A stretch of DNA of 64,000 nucleotides from Flexivirga aerilata (GCF_013002715.1 NZ_JABENB010000001.1:1550001-1614000), one strand, 5' to 3'. Positions 34,415-45,080 are shown, counted from the stretch's first letter. Numbers and translations are program-made. Notes: generated from the letters alone by a model not told the origin.

Positions 34415-36085
34415 CTACTTGTCGACCTTGGCGGTCCACAGGTGCTCGTCGGTGAGCGGGCTCGGCGTCACGCCGCTCACCTTCTTGGAGAAGACGATCG
34501 CCGGCGGGGAGCTCGAGATCGGCAGGCCCGGCAGGTACTGCTCCATGACCTGCTTGTTGATCGTCTCGTACTTCGCCGCCCGCGCGGACTCGTCCACGAT
34601 GGAGTCTGCGTCGGAGAGGTCCTTCACGAACGTCGCGCCCCACGGGTAGGCGCCCACGGTCATCTGACCCTTCGGGTCGGAGAAGAAGCTGCCGAGGAAG
34701 TTGTCCGGGGTGTCGTAGTCACCGGTCCAACCCATCAGGTATGCCGAGGCCTTGCCGTTCTGGGTCTGGGTGACGTAACCGCCGGCCCACGGCAGCGGCT
34801 TCGGGGTGACCTTGATGCCGACCGCTTCCCAGTTGGCCTTGATCGCGTTGAAGATCTTGTCGGGCGCCGGCATGTAGGGGCGGCTGACCTCGGTCGGATA
34901 CCAGAGGGTGATCGACATACCGGACTTGCCCGCCTCGGACAGCAGCTGCTTGGCCTTGGCCGGGTCGTACTTGTAGGGCTGCAGCGAATCGTTATAGCCC
35001 GCAACGGTCTTCGGCATGAACTGGGTCGCGACGCTGGCACCGGACGGCAGCAGCGACTTCACCAGCTGGTCGCGGTTGATCGCGTAGTAGAGCGCCTGGC
35101 GGACCTTGAGGTCCTTCAGGTTGGGGTCGACCTTGGAGTTCAGGCCCAGGTAGAGGATGTTGAACGCCGGGCGGATCTCGAGGTTGTCGTCCTTCTTCAG
35201 CGCCGGCCAGTCGACCGGGTTCGGCAGGTCGTAACCGTCGATGGTGCCCGCGGACAGCGCCTGCTTGCGGGCGGTCTCGTCCGGGATGATCTGGAAGACG
35301 AGCTTGGCGATCGTCGGCTTCTCGTCGCCGGCGTAGTCGTCGTTGCGCACCAGGGTGACGGTCTTGTTGGTCTTGTCGTAGGCCTGGAACTTCATCGGGC
35401 CGGTGCCGACCGGGTGGGCGTTGGCGTATGCGGGGTAGACGAAGCCCTCGCCCTGCGCCTTGATGTCGTTGGCCTTGTACTTGTCGAGCGCGGTGGGCGA
35501 CTGCATCGAGAACGCCGGAAGGCCCAGCAGGGCAGGGAATTTCGAGGTCGGCCGGGCGATCTTGATCTCGACGGTCGAGGCGTCCTTGGCGGTGCAGCCC
35601 TGGTAGAGCTCGCCCTTGGCGCCGTTGTAGCCGCCCATGTTGGTCAGCCAATACTCCGATGCCTGCTGGCCGGCGGCGTTCTGGCTGTCCATGCGCTTGA
35701 AGTTCTTGCAGACGGCGTCGGCGTTGAACGGCGTGCCGTCGTGGAATTTCACGCCGGTCTTCAGCTTGAAGGTCCAGGTCTTGCCGTCACTGGACGGGGT
35801 CCAGCTGGTGGCGAGGGCAGGTGCGACCTCGGCGGTGCCCGGCTTGAACCCGGTCAGGCCCTGGAACATCTGCCGGCTGACCCGGAAGGTCTCGCCGTCG
35901 CTGGCGTAGAAGGGGTCGAGCGTGCCGGGTGCTCCCGCAGCGCCGAAGTTCAGCGTGGCGTTGGTGTTGCCTTTCGCGCCTCCCGACGCGTTGCTGTCGC
36001 TGCGCTTGGAACTGGCGCAGGCGCTGAGGGTGAGCGCCGAAGCGGCGACCAGCGCAACCGCAGCCGCGGGTTTGGTGACGGCCAT
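34415..36085 (-). CDS. Peptide ABC transporter substrate-binding lipoprotein (family 5)
   Basis: 556 residues. A lipoprotein signal ends at LALTLSAC-like LTLSAC (Cys 23); the SBP_bac_5 domain shows GVKFHDGTPFNADAVCKNFK near 115, PVGTGPMKFQAYDK near 230 and DLPNPVDWPALKK. It captures di- or oligopeptides outside the membrane for the permease. ATG 36085 follows GAAAGGTC by about 8 bases. It is the first gene of the operon. Confidence 0.93.
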   Translation of the reverse strand: MAVTKPAAAVALVAASALTLSACASSKRSDSNASGGAKGNTNATLNFGAAGAPGTLDPFYASDGETFRVSRQMFQGLTGFKPGTAEVAPALATSWTPSSDGKTWTFKLKTGVKFHDGTPFNADAVCKNFKRMDSQNAAGQQASEYWLTNMGGYNGAKGELYQGCTAKDASTVEIKIARPTSKFPALLGLPAFSMQSPTALDKYKANDIKAQGEGFVYPAYANAHPVGTGPMKFQAYDKTNKTVTLVRNDDYAGDEKPTIAKLVFQIIPDETARKQALSAGTIDGYDLPNPVDWPALKKDDNLEIRPAFNILYLGLNSKVDPNLKDLKVRQALYYAINRDQLVKSLLPSGASVATQFMPKTVAGYNDSLQPYKYDPAKAKQLLSEAGKSGMSITLWYPTEVSRPYMPAPDKIFNAIKANWEAVGIKVTPKPLPWAGGYVTQTQNGKASAYLMGWTGDYDTPDNFLGSFFSDPKGQMTVGAYPWGATFVKDLSDADSIVDESARAAKYETINKQVMEQYLPGLPISSSPPAIVFSKKVSGVTPSPLTDEHLWTAKVDK

Positions 36086-36235
36086 GGGGGTGACCTTTCG
36101 GGCCGGGAACAAATGTCGTGCGATGTTACCCAGCTCACAGGCCCTGCACGGCTGGTTGCCGGTTTACCTTGATCATCTCGAGATCATCTGGCTGACCTCG
36201 GAGGCTCGACACCCCGGCGTGCGGCGTATGGCGCG
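36086..36235. promoter_or_regulatory. Upstream region of the peptide transporter operon
   Basis: The 150 bases between the binding protein start and the SoxR stop hold a direct repeat GATCATCT (about 36171 and 36182) around the palindrome ATCTCGAGAT. These are possible operator sequences; no clear -35/-10 pair can be assigned. The promoter of the transporter must lie here or read through from soxR. Confidence 0.3.
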
Positions 36236-36703
36236 TCAGCGCGGCGGCTGCGGCCGGCGGAGCAGTGTCGGCAGGAACGCCGCCCCGGGCTCCGCGCCCC
36301 CGGCGACGTCGCCGGGGTTGGAGATCGAGCACCGCTGCAGGGAGAGGCAGCCGCAGCCGATGCACGAGTCGAGTCCGTCGCGCAGCTTCTCCAGCGCCGT
36401 GATCTGCTCGTCCAGCCGGCCGCGCCAGTGCCCGGTGATCCGCTGCCAGTCGGCCTTGGTCGGGGTGCGGCCGCCGGGCAGCATGTCGAGCTCGGTGCGG
36501 ATCTCCTCCAGGGTGAGGCCGACGTTGGACGCCGCGCGGATGAAGGCCAGCCGGCGCAGCACACTGCGCTCGAAGCGCCGCTGGCCGCCCGGGTTGCGCT
36601 CGGCCGAGATCAGCCCCTGCGCCTCGTAGTAGCGCAGCGCCGACGCCGCGAAGCCGCTGCGCTCCGCGACGGCGCCGACGGTGAGCGAGTCGTGCTTGTC
36701 CAT
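36236..36703 (-). CDS. soxR: Redox-sensitive transcriptional regulator SoxR
   Basis: 155 residues. A MerR helix-turn-helix (LTVGAVAERSGFAASALRYY) and coiled-coil are followed by the [2Fe-2S] motif CIGCGCLSLQRC (C-x2-C-x-C-x5-C, near 119-130), which defines SoxR. Oxidation of the cluster by redox-active compounds activates target promoters. The gene is divergent from an SDR gene; a perfect inverted repeat at 36765-36788 is its likely binding site. Confidence 0.93.
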   Translation of the reverse strand: MDKHDSLTVGAVAERSGFAASALRYYEAQGLISAERNPGGQRRFERSVLRRLAFIRAASNVGLTLEEIRTELDMLPGGRTPTKADWQRITGHWRGRLDEQITALEKLRDGLDSCIGCGCLSLQRCSISNPGDVAGGAEPGAAFLPTLLRRPQPPR

Positions 36704-36764
36704 TGCGGTTCCTCTGCCGTTCCTCTGCGATTTCTCTGTGAATCACCGAAATTCAGGTCTTGAC

Positions 36765-36788
36765 TTCAAGTTAACTGCAACTTGAAGG
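36765..36788. promoter_or_regulatory. SoxR box ahead of the SDR gene
   Basis: CTTCAAGTT (36765-36773) and AACTTGAAG (36780-36788) are perfect 9-base arms with a 6-base spacer. The left arm overlaps a -35-like TTGACT (36761-36766), the arrangement by which MerR-family proteins twist a promoter with an overlong spacer. The known SoxR box contains CTCAAG/CTTGAG-type arms, close to these. Confidence 0.75.
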
Positions 36789-36824
36789 ATGCCTACATCA
36801 TCTTCGTCGAGGCAAGGAAACGCA

Positions 36825-37582
<758 letters not shown>

Positions 37583-37586
<4 letters not shown>

Positions 37587-38653
37587 GGACCGGTGGACCC
37601 ACGAGGACGCTGCGCACCGGCCCGGCCACCCGCTTCCCGGCGCCCGAGGAGCAGACAGCTCCGGCACCCGCCGAGGAGCGCGGCCTGGCCCGGGACGAGG
37701 TGCGGCTGCTGGTCGGCACCCGCGACGGCATCGACCACGTGCGCTTCCGCGACCTGCCCGACCACCTCAGCGCGGGGGATCTGGTGGTGGTCAACAACTC
37801 CGCGACGATCGCCGGTCAGGTCGACGCCCGCGTCGCCGGGAGCGGGCCGGTCGTGCTGCACGTCGCGACGCCGCTCGACGACGGCACGTGGGTGGTGGAG
37901 TTGCGTTCGGCGCCGGACGCCGCCCGCGCCGTGCTCGACGCGCGACCCGGCGACCATCTCGAGACGGGCGCGCTCGTGCTCACGCTGCGTGCGCCATACC
38001 CGTTCGACTCCTCGCCGACCGGCACGGGCAATCGCCTCTGGCAGGCCGAGGTCGACGGCGACCTGGCCGCTCACCTGCGGGTCGCGGGACGGCCCATCAG
38101 CTACGGCTACCTCGACCGGCGCTACCCGCTGTCGGCCTACCAGACGGTCTTCAGCACCGTGCCCGGAAGTGCCGAAATGCCTTCGGCGGCAAGGCCGTTC
38201 ACGCCCGAGGTCGTCACCCGGCTGGTCGCCGCAGGCGTCGGGGTCGCGCCGATCACCCTGCACACCGGAGTGTCCTCCCAGGAAGCGGGAGAGGGGCCGC
38301 AGGCCGAACGCTTCGAGGTGCCGGAGGCGACCGCGCGTCAGGTCAACGCGACCCGCGCCGCCGGCGGCCGCGTCGTCGCGGTCGGCACCACCGTCACGCG
38401 CGCGCTGGAGTCGGCGGTCACCACCGATGGACGGGTCGGCCCGGCATACGGATGGACCGAGCGGGTGGTTACCCCCGACGACCCGCCGCGCGTCGTCGAC
38501 GGCCTGATCACCGGCTGGCACGACCCGCAGGCCTCGCACCTGCTGCTCGTGGAGGCGGTCGCCGGCCCCGTCCTCACCCAGGCGGCGTATGACGCGGCGG
38601 TCGCCCACGGCTACCGCTGGCACGAGTTCGGCGACGCTGCGCTCCTACTCTGA
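37583..38653 (+). CDS. QueA-like S-adenosylmethionine:tRNA ribosyltransferase-isomerase paralogue
   Basis: 356 residues, the normal QueA length. LPDHLSAGDLVVVNNSATI near 65 and GYLDRRYPLSAYQTVFS near 170 follow the family; ITLHTGVSSQE and VVAVGTTVTRALES near 265 are also QueA-like. The usual AAPTAGLHFT block reads EMPSAARPFT, so the active site is altered. No other queuosine gene is visible, and it is coupled (ATGA) to the SoxR-controlled SDR. It may have a function other than queuosine formation; divergent actinobacterial paralogues of this kind exist. Confidence 0.75.
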
Positions 38654-38835
38654 TGGCTCGATTCCGCGCATCGGGACCGGCTTGCTGCGCTGCGCCGGTC
38701 CCGGCTGTCATCTCGCTGCGCTGCTGCTGTGATGGCTCGATTCCGCGCGTCGGGACCGGCTTGCTGCGCTGCGCCGGTCCCGGCTGTCATCTCGCGGCGT
38801 TGCTGCTGTGATGGCTCGATTCCGCGCGTCGGGAC
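38651..38835. repeat. 79-base unit repeated 2.3 times ahead of typA
   Basis: Copies start at 38651, 38730 and (partial) 38809. The first two differ at only a few bases. Each full unit holds a hairpin with arms GGGACCGGC and GCCGGTCCC around a 12-base loop. The first unit starts at the stop codon of the QueA-like gene. It may act as terminator or mRNA structure; there are no spacers, so it is not CRISPR. Confidence 0.8.
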
Positions 38836-38878
38836 GTCGTGGTCATGCGCGCTCCAAAACCCTGCGAAAATAGGTCGC

Positions 38879-40780
38879 ATGTCTTTGAAGTCCCGTAGTG
38901 ACGTGCGTAACGTCGCGATCGTTGCCCACGTCGACCACGGCAAGACGACCCTCGTCGACAAGATGCTCTGGCAGACCGGCTCCTTCGGGGAGCGGCAGAC
39001 CGTCGAGACCACCGGCGAGCGAGTCATGGACTCCGGTGACCTCGAGCGCGAGAAGGGCATCACGATCCTCGCCAAGAACACCGCGATCTCCTACGACGGG
39101 CCGTCCGCCGACGGCAAGCCGGTGACCATCAACATCATCGACACCCCCGGCCACGCCGACTTCGGCGGCGAGGTGGAGCGCGGTCTGTCGATGGTCGACG
39201 GTGTCGTGCTGCTCGTCGACGCCAGCGAGGGCCCGCTGCCGCAGACCCGTTTCGTGCTGCGCAAGGCGCTCGCGGCCAAGATGCCGGTGATCCTCTGCAT
39301 CAACAAGGTCGACCGCCCCGACTCCCGCATCGAGGAGGTCGAGGAGGAGACCTACGAGCTGTTCATGGATCTGCTCGACGACGCCGACGCCGATGCCGAC
39401 CAGCTGGACTTCCCGGTGGTCTACGCCTCGGCGAAGGCCGGTGTCGCCTCCACGACCCGCCCGGCCAACGGCGGCCTGCCCGACGGCAACGACCTGGAGC
39501 CGCTCTTCAAGACCATCCTGGAGACCATCCCGGCGCCGACGTATGACGACCAGGCCCCGCTCCAGGCGCACGTCACCAACCTCGACTCCAGCAACTTCCT
39601 CGGCCGGCTCGCGCTGCTGCGCGTGCACAACGGCGAGATCAAGAAGAACCAGCAGGTCACCTGGTGCCGCCACGACGGCTCCCAGCGATCGGTGAAGATC
39701 ACCGAGCTGCTGATGACCGAGGGCCTGGAGCGTCAGCCCGCCGACTCCGCCGGCCCCGGCGACATCATCGCCGTCGCGGGCATCCCCGAGATCACCATCG
39801 GCGAGACCCTTGCCGACCCGGACAACCCGATCCCGTTGCCGCTCATCACGGTCGACGAGCCGGCGATCTCGATGACGATCGGCACCAACACCTCGCCGAT
39901 GGCCGGCAAGGTCCGCGGGTCGAAGGTCACCGCGCGCCTGGTCAAGGACCGGCTCGACCGCGAGCTGATCGGCAACGTGTCGCTGCGCGTGCTGCCCACC
40001 GAGCGCCCCGACGCGTGGGAGGTGCAGGGTCGTGGTGAGCTCGCGCTCGCGATCCTGGTCGAGCAGATGCGCCGCGAGGGTTACGAGCTGACCGTCGGCA
40101 AGCCGCAGGTCGTCACCAAGGAGGTCGACGGCAAGCTGCAGGAGCCGGTCGAGCACCTGACGATCGACACCCCCGAGGAGCACCTCGGCACGATCACCCA
40201 GATCCTCGCCGCCCGCAAGGGCCGCATGGAGCAGATGACCAACCACGGCACCGGTTGGGTCCGCATGGAATTCGTCGTCCCGTCCCGTGGCCTGATCGGC
40301 TTCCGCACCGAGTTCCTGACCGAGACCCGTGGCACCGGCATCGCCCACCACGTCTTCTCCGGCTACGAGCCCTGGTTCGGCCCGATCGTCACCCGGCAGT
40401 CCGGTTCGCTGGTCGCCGACCGCTCCGGCGCGGTCACCTCCTACGCGATGGTCAACCTGCAGGAGCGCGGCACGCTCTTCGTCGAGCCGACCACCGAGGT
40501 CTACGAGGGCATGATCGTCGGGGAAAACTCCCGCGCCGACGACATGGACGTCAACATCACCAAGGAGAAGAAGCTCACCAACGTGCGCGCCTCGAGCGCG
40601 GACAACTTCGAGAAGATCTTCCCGCCGCGCAAGCTGTCGCTCGAGCAGAGCCTGGAGTTCTGCCGCGAGGACGAATGCGTCGAGGTGACCCCGGACGACG
40701 TGCGCATCCGCAAGGTCGTGCTCAACGCCGGTGAACGCGCCCGTGCCGCCGCTCGCGCCCGGAGCTCCGCGAAAAGCTAA
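38879..40780 (+). CDS. typA: Translational GTPase TypA/BipA
   Basis: 633 residues, full length. G1 is [18 protein letters not shown] (near 14), G2 [12 protein letters not shown]3 [16 protein letters not shown]4 [11 protein letters not shown] and G5 [11 protein letters not shown]-like domains and the TypA-specific C-terminus ([34 protein letters not shown]) follow. It binds the ribosome and aids assembly and stress adaptation. ATG 38879 (MSLKSRSD) has only a weak ribosome site (AGGTCG 8 bases ahead). mshB follows after 2 bases. Confidence 0.95.
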   Translation: MSLKSRSDVRNVAIVAHVDHGKTTLVDKMLWQTGSFGERQTVETTGERVMDSGDLEREKGITILAKNTAISYDGPSADGKPVTINIIDTPGHADFGGEVERGLSMVDGVVLLVDASEGPLPQTRFVLRKALAAKMPVILCINKVDRPDSRIEEVEEETYELFMDLLDDADADADQLDFPVVYASAKAGVASTTRPANGGLPDGNDLEPLFKTILETIPAPTYDDQAPLQAHVTNLDSSNFLGRLALLRVHNGEIKKNQQVTWCRHDGSQRSVKITELLMTEGLERQPADSAGPGDIIAVAGIPEITIGETLADPDNPIPLPLITVDEPAISMTIGTNTSPMAGKVRGSKVTARLVKDRLDRELIGNVSLRVLPTERPDAWEVQGRGELALAILVEQMRREGYELTVGKPQVVTKEVDGKLQEPVEHLTIDTPEEHLGTITQILAARKGRMEQMTNHGTGWVRMEFVVPSRGLIGFRTEFLTETRGTGIAHHVFSGYEPWFGPIVTRQSGSLVADRSGAVTSYAMVNLQERGTLFVEPTTEVYEGMIVGENSRADDMDVNITKEKKLTNVRASSADNFEKIFPPRKLSLEQSLEFCREDECVEVTPDDVRIRKVVLNAGERARAAARARSSAKS

Positions 40781-40782
40781 CT

Positions 40783-41655
40783 ATGCGAATGGTTTTCGTG
40801 CACGCGCACCCGGACGACGAGTCGCTGTGGACCGGGCTCGCGATCGCCCACCACGCGGCCCGCGGGGACGACGTGCACGTGCTCACCGCAACCCTCGGCG
40901 AGGAGGGTGAGGTCATCCCGCCCGAGCTCCGGCACCTGCAGCTGCCGGACGGCGAGGCCCGCCCGGCCGACATCGCCGACCCGCTCGCTGCGGTGCGCCG
41001 CGACGAACTCGCCGGCGCCACCAAGGCGCTCGGGGTCAGCTCGGTGACGGTGCTGGCCGATGGCGGCTACCGCGACTCCGGCATGGCGGGCACCCCGTCG
41101 GCCGCGCACCCGCGGGCCTTCACCGGCGCCTCGGTGGACGAGGTGGCGGCCGCCATCGCTGGCCACCTGCGGCAGCTGGACGCCGACGTGGTCGTCACCT
41201 ACGACGCGCACGGCGGCTACGGCCACCCCGACCACATCCGCACGCACGACGCGACCCGGCTGGCGGTGGCCTCCATCGAGCGGCAGCCGGCGCTGTATGC
41301 CGTTGTCACTCCTCGCAGTTGGGCGACCGAAGACCGTCGGTGGCTCGCCGGTCACGTCGACCGCCCGGGTGTCGTCGTGCCGCCGGAGGACGATGCGTTC
41401 CTGCCGAGCGTCGTCGACGACGAGGTCGTCACGCACACCGTGGTCGACGAGCGTGCGCTGCCCGCGCAGGTGGCCGCGCTGGAGCAGCACCGCACCCAGG
41501 TGAGCGTCTTCGACGGCTACTACACGCTGTCCAACGACGTCGCGACCCGCCTCGCCGCACGCGAGGCGTTCGTGCGGCTGGACCCGGCGACCGGTGGGGT
41601 GGCAGAGGGGACCCCGTCGGCGCGCGACCTGCGTCATACAGGCTTGGCAGGATGA
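40783..41655 (+). CDS. mshB: Mycothiol biosynthesis deacetylase MshB
   Basis: 290 residues. The zinc motif VHAHPDDESLWTG (His and Asp-Asp near 8-12) and the second His in GHPDHIRTHDATRLA near 147 mark the PIG-L/LmbE fold; the length and YDAHGGYGHPDH fit MshB. It deacetylates GlcNAc-inositol in mycothiol synthesis. It lies 2 bases behind typA, as typA and mshB are near each other in mycobacteria, and its stop overlaps the flavin reductase start. A related LmbE deacetylase cannot be wholly excluded. Confidence 0.85.
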   Translation: MRMVFVHAHPDDESLWTGLAIAHHAARGDDVHVLTATLGEEGEVIPPELRHLQLPDGEARPADIADPLAAVRRDELAGATKALGVSSVTVLADGGYRDSGMAGTPSAAHPRAFTGASVDEVAAAIAGHLRQLDADVVVTYDAHGGYGHPDHIRTHDATRLAVASIERQPALYAVVTPRSWATEDRRWLAGHVDRPGVVVPPEDDAFLPSVVDDEVVTHTVVDERALPAQVAALEQHRTQVSVFDGYYTLSNDVATRLAAREAFVRLDPATGGVAEGTPSARDLRHTGLAG

Positions 41656-42176
41656 CCGAACAACCCGAACAACCACTGCAACAGCCCGAGCCGGTCGATC
41701 CCGACGCCTTCCGGCAGGTGATGGGCCGGCTGGTCACCGGCGTGACGGTCGTGACGACCAAGGCGGGCGGCCTCGACCACGCGATGACCGCCAACGCCGT
41801 CATGTCGGTGTCGCTGGAGCCGCTGCTGGTCGTGCTGAGCGTCGAGAAGGAGGCGCGCTTCCACGACGCGGTGCTGGAGTCGCAGGTCTGGGGCATCAGC
41901 ATCCTGCCCGAATCCGCCCGGGCGACCGCCACCTGGCTCGCGACCCGCGGCCGCCCGCTGCACGGTCAGCTCGACCGCATCCCGCACCACCACGGGCCGG
42001 CGACCGGGGTGGCCCTCCTCGACGACGCACTCGGCACCCTCGAATGTCACACCTTCGACACGGTCGGCGCGGGAGATCATTCGCTGCTGATCGGCGACGT
42101 ACGCTCGTTGTCGATCAATGAACGGCCAGGTGACGCCCTGGTCTACTACCGGGGAGCATTTGGGGTACAACGTTGA
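41652..42176 (+). CDS. Flavin reductase-like FMN-binding protein
   Basis: 174 residues. The split-barrel flavin reductase domain shows FRQVMGRLVTGVTVVTTKAG near 20, DHAMTANAVMSVSLEPLLVV (FMN contact) and HSLLIGDVRSLSI near 145. It would reduce free FMN with NAD(P)H for a monooxygenase or act as a flavin-bound oxidoreductase. It overlaps mshB as ATGA and the VanW gene as TTGA. Confidence 0.87.
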   Translation: MTEQPEQPLQQPEPVDPDAFRQVMGRLVTGVTVVTTKAGGLDHAMTANAVMSVSLEPLLVVLSVEKEARFHDAVLESQVWGISILPESARATATWLATRGRPLHGQLDRIPHHHGPATGVALLDDALGTLECHTFDTVGAGDHSLLIGDVRSLSINERPGDALVYYRGAFGVQR

Positions 42177-43906
42177 CGATCGACGAGGCGCAGGCGGGGG
42201 AAGTCGTGGCCGACGGCAAGAAGCCCGGCAAACGGCGCGCCCTGCGCCGCGCGCTGTGGATCGGCGGGCCGATCGTCCTGCTGGCGGGCGGCTACGTCGC
42301 ACTGGCGGCGTCGCAGTCCGGCACCGTGCCCGACGGCACGACAGTGGGCGGCGTCAAGATCGGCGGCCTCGACGAGGCCGACGCGACCGCCAAGCTGCGG
42401 GCGTCGACCCGGGCGCAGCTCGACAAGCCGATCACGATCACGGCGGTCGGGCGCGACCTCACGATCACCCCGGCGAGCTCCGGCATCTCGATCGACACCT
42501 CGCGCGGGCTCGACGGGCTGACCGGCTTCTCGCTCAACCCCCGGGTGGTGTGGCAGCACCTCACCGGTGGGGGACCGCACCGCAACCTGCCGACCACGAT
42601 CGACCAGGGCGCGCTGCAGCAGGCGGTGGCGCAGGCCGGAGCCGTCATCAAGGGCTCACCGGTCAACGGCTCGGTGAAGTTCCTCGGCGGCAAGGTCGTC
42701 ACGACTCCGTCCACCCCGGGCAAGGGCGTCGACGCGGGCGCCGTGGCCAAGGACATCGCGGACGGCTGGCCCGGCCGCACCAGCTACCCGGCGGACATCT
42801 CCGAGCAGCCGCCGGCGCTCACCGACGGCGAGATCGACCGCTACGTCAAGTCCTTCGCCGACCCGGCGATGTCGGCGCCGGTCACGGTTGCCGTCGGCGA
42901 CAAGTCCGCCAAGCTGCAGCCCAAGGAGGTCTCCGACCTGCTCAGCACCAGCTTCGACGGCACGTCCCTGCAGCCCAAGGTCGACCAGGGCATGCTCAAG
43001 GAGTTCCTCGACAGCCGCACGGCGGGGCTGGTCACCTCGCCGGTCAACGCCAAGCTGACCGTCAAGGACGGGCAGACCTCCGTCATACCCGGTAAGGACG
43101 GGACTGTCGTCGAGACCGGCAACGCCGGCGGGCTGCTCATCGACGCGCTCACCGCGCCGAACCGCACGATGACTCTGCCGACCAAGCCGGCCAAGCCCGC
43201 GGTGACCGAGGCCGACCTCAGGAAGGTGACGATCGGCAACGAGCTGATGTCGGAGTTCGTCTCGCCGTTCCCGACCGGCGCCGAAAACGCCGCCCGCACC
43301 GCCAACATCCGGGTCGGGCTGTCCCGGCTCAACGGCATCGTCGTCGCGCCCGGCGAGACCTTCTCCCTGCTCGACACGCTGCGGCCGTTCACCAAGGAGA
43401 ACGGCTACGTCGACGCGCCGACGCTGCAGGGCGGCATCGACGTGCCCGGCATGGGCGGCGGCATCTCGCAGGTGTCGACGACGCTCTACAACGCCACGTT
43501 CTTCGCCGGGCTCAAGCTCGTCGAGCACACCCCGCACGCGTTCTGGATCCCGCGCTACCCGATGGGCCGCGAGGCGACGATGTGGGACCCGACGATCGAC
43601 AACAAGTGGACCAACGACTCCGGCCACCCGGTGCGCATCGAGGCCGGCATCGAGGGCAACGCCGCGGTGATCCGGCTCTACGGCACCAAGGTCTTCTCGG
43701 TCAGCTCCACGACCGGCAACAAGTTCGACATCCAGCAGCCCGGCGAGCCCAAGCACCTCACCGGCGACAAGTGCATCCCGCAGCCGCCGCAGGAGGGCTT
43801 CAAGGTGACCGTCACCCGCGTGGTCACCGACGGCTCCGGCACAGTGGTCAAGAACGAGAGCGTCACCACCAAGTACGCCCCCGCCGTGCGCGTCACCTGC
43901 AACTGA
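42173..43906 (+). CDS. VanW family protein with peptidoglycan-binding-like repeats
   Basis: 577 residues from a TTG start that overlaps the previous stop (TTGA). A cytoplasmic basic N-terminus and one helix (ALWIGGPIVLLAGGYVALAA) anchor it; two PG-binding_4-like domains occupy about 60-330; the VanW domain at 360-500 has GIVVAPGETFSLLDTL, GGGISQVSTTLYNATFFAGL and HAFWIPRYPMGREATM, followed by a G5-like end with two Cys. The role in cell wall metabolism is inferred; no function is fixed for VanW proteins. Confidence 0.87.
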   Translation: MTIDEAQAGEVVADGKKPGKRRALRRALWIGGPIVLLAGGYVALAASQSGTVPDGTTVGGVKIGGLDEADATAKLRASTRAQLDKPITITAVGRDLTITPASSGISIDTSRGLDGLTGFSLNPRVVWQHLTGGGPHRNLPTTIDQGALQQAVAQAGAVIKGSPVNGSVKFLGGKVVTTPSTPGKGVDAGAVAKDIADGWPGRTSYPADISEQPPALTDGEIDRYVKSFADPAMSAPVTVAVGDKSAKLQPKEVSDLLSTSFDGTSLQPKVDQGMLKEFLDSRTAGLVTSPVNAKLTVKDGQTSVIPGKDGTVVETGNAGGLLIDALTAPNRTMTLPTKPAKPAVTEADLRKVTIGNELMSEFVSPFPTGAENAARTANIRVGLSRLNGIVVAPGETFSLLDTLRPFTKENGYVDAPTLQGGIDVPGMGGGISQVSTTLYNATFFAGLKLVEHTPHAFWIPRYPMGREATMWDPTIDNKWTNDSGHPVRIEAGIEGNAAVIRLYGTKVFSVSSTTGNKFDIQQPGEPKHLTGDKCIPQPPQEGFKVTVTRVVTDGSGTVVKNESVTTKYAPAVRVTCN

Positions 43907-43962
43907 CGCCCTCCACTCGCCCCGCGCGCCCCACCCGCACGCCCCACCCGCACGCCAAACCC

Positions 43963-44031
43963 GCGAGTGACGGCTCCCTCGGCGACTGACGGCTCGAAAC
44001 AGCCGTCGCTCGGCAGACCGACCGTCACTCG
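43963..44031. repeat. Nested palindrome A (REP-like element)
   Basis: Outer arms GAGTGACGG and CCGTCACTC (about 43965-43973 and 44022-44030) enclose an inner hairpin GACGGCT/AGCCGTC. The first 20 bases are almost identical to those of element B (45071) and C (58861). It lies in the 217-base gap after the VanW gene. That gap also holds a 13-base direct repeat CCCCACCCGCACG near 43930-43955. Confidence 0.75.
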
Positions 44032-44123
44032 ACGAGCGTCGCTGGCGGGCGTCTCCGGCGCCCGCCGGATTGCCTGTGGATAAGGCACGGCAGGTCGGTC
44101 GCCCGATGCTGCACGATGCGGCG

Positions 44124-45080
44124 ATGGCAACATCCCAGATCCGGCCCGATGAGGTGCTCACCTCAGCCGAGCTCTACCGCTCCGGCGTCAATGCGCCGTA
44201 CGAACTGCTCCGTATGCCGTCCCGGCTGGTACGCGTGCGGGTCGGTGACTACGTTGCGGCGGAGCGCTGGGCCGAACTCGACTCCGCAGATCGCCACCGG
44301 GCCCTGATCTTCGCAACGCTTCGCCGCATGCGAGGCGAGGTTCCAACCTTGTCGCATCTGTCCTCGGCCGCCTTGTGGGGCATGCCGATCCTCGGCAAAT
44401 GGCCGGATCGGGTGCACGTCACCATGGCGGCCGAGGCGGCTGGGTCGAGCACTTTGATCCGGCGCCATCGTGTCGAGTCCTTGCCGGAGCCGGCGATGAT
44501 CAACGGCATCCCGGTGACCGGCGTCGCCCGGACCGTCGTCGACCTGGCGCGGGCCGGCAACCTCGCACGGGCGGTGATTGCCGGTGACTGGGCGGTCCGC
44601 GAAGGCGCCTGTTCGTTGCGCCAACTCGACGCTGAGGTCGACCGCGTCCCTCGGGGTGGCCGAGGCCGACGCGGCGCCCAACTCCTGCAACTTCTCGTCG
44701 ATCCCAGATCGGAGTCGGTCGGCGAGTCGCTCAGCAGGACGCGCATGTTCGAAGGTGGCTTTCCGCAGCCGAACCTGCAGGTGGCGCTCATCGACGCGCA
44801 GGGCGAGTTCGGGCGAGCGGATTTCGGTTGGGACGGCCTGATCGGCGAGTTCGACGGCGAACGCAAATATCGCGCGACCGGCGACGCGGGCGACGTAGCC
44901 AGCGAGGACGTCGTGCTCAGGGAGAAGGCCCGCGAGGACAGGGCTCGTCGGACCGGAGTGGGCGTCGCGCGCTGGTGCTGGATGGAGGCCCTTGGCGGTG
45001 AGGGAATGTTCCGGATCCTGCGATCGGCGGGCCTGCGTCCGAGCAGCAGATCAAATTGGACGCCGTTTCCGCGCGAGTGA
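44124..45080 (+). CDS. AbiEi-like/DUF559-type orphan protein
   Basis: 318 residues, unlike its neighbours in lower G/C bias and looser codon use. The N-terminal part (SAELYRSGVNAPYELLRMPS) resembles the helix-turn-helix domain of AbiEi-type antitoxins; the middle has PTLSHLSSAALWGMPILGKW and GIPVTGVARTVVDLARAGN. The C-terminal FGRADFGWDGLIGEFDGERK looks like a PDDEXK nuclease core (Asp, Glu-x-Asp, Lys). No AbiEii toxin gene is adjacent. The gene is bracketed by palindromes A and B, and its stop (TGA, 45078) is inside B, which suggests insertion as a unit. Confidence 0.6.
   Translation: MATSQIRPDEVLTSAELYRSGVNAPYELLRMPSRLVRVRVGDYVAAERWAELDSADRHRALIFATLRRMRGEVPTLSHLSSAALWGMPILGKWPDRVHVTMAAEAAGSSTLIRRHRVESLPEPAMINGIPVTGVARTVVDLARAGNLARAVIAGDWAVREGACSLRQLDAEVDRVPRGGRGRRGAQLLQLLVDPRSESVGESLSRTRMFEGGFPQPNLQVALIDAQGEFGRADFGWDGLIGEFDGERKYRATGDAGDVASEDVVLREKAREDRARRTGVGVARWCWMEALGGEGMFRILRSAGLRPSSRSNWTPFPRE

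Noticed and set aside
38651-38835. CRISPR array
   Set aside because: Units are contiguous 79-mers without unique spacers, only 2.3 copies, and no cas gene is present.
38843-40351. 502-codon open frame antisense to typA
   Set aside because: No recognisable domain and fully covered by a conserved gene on the other strand. The same applies to 42656-44161 and 16739-18607.
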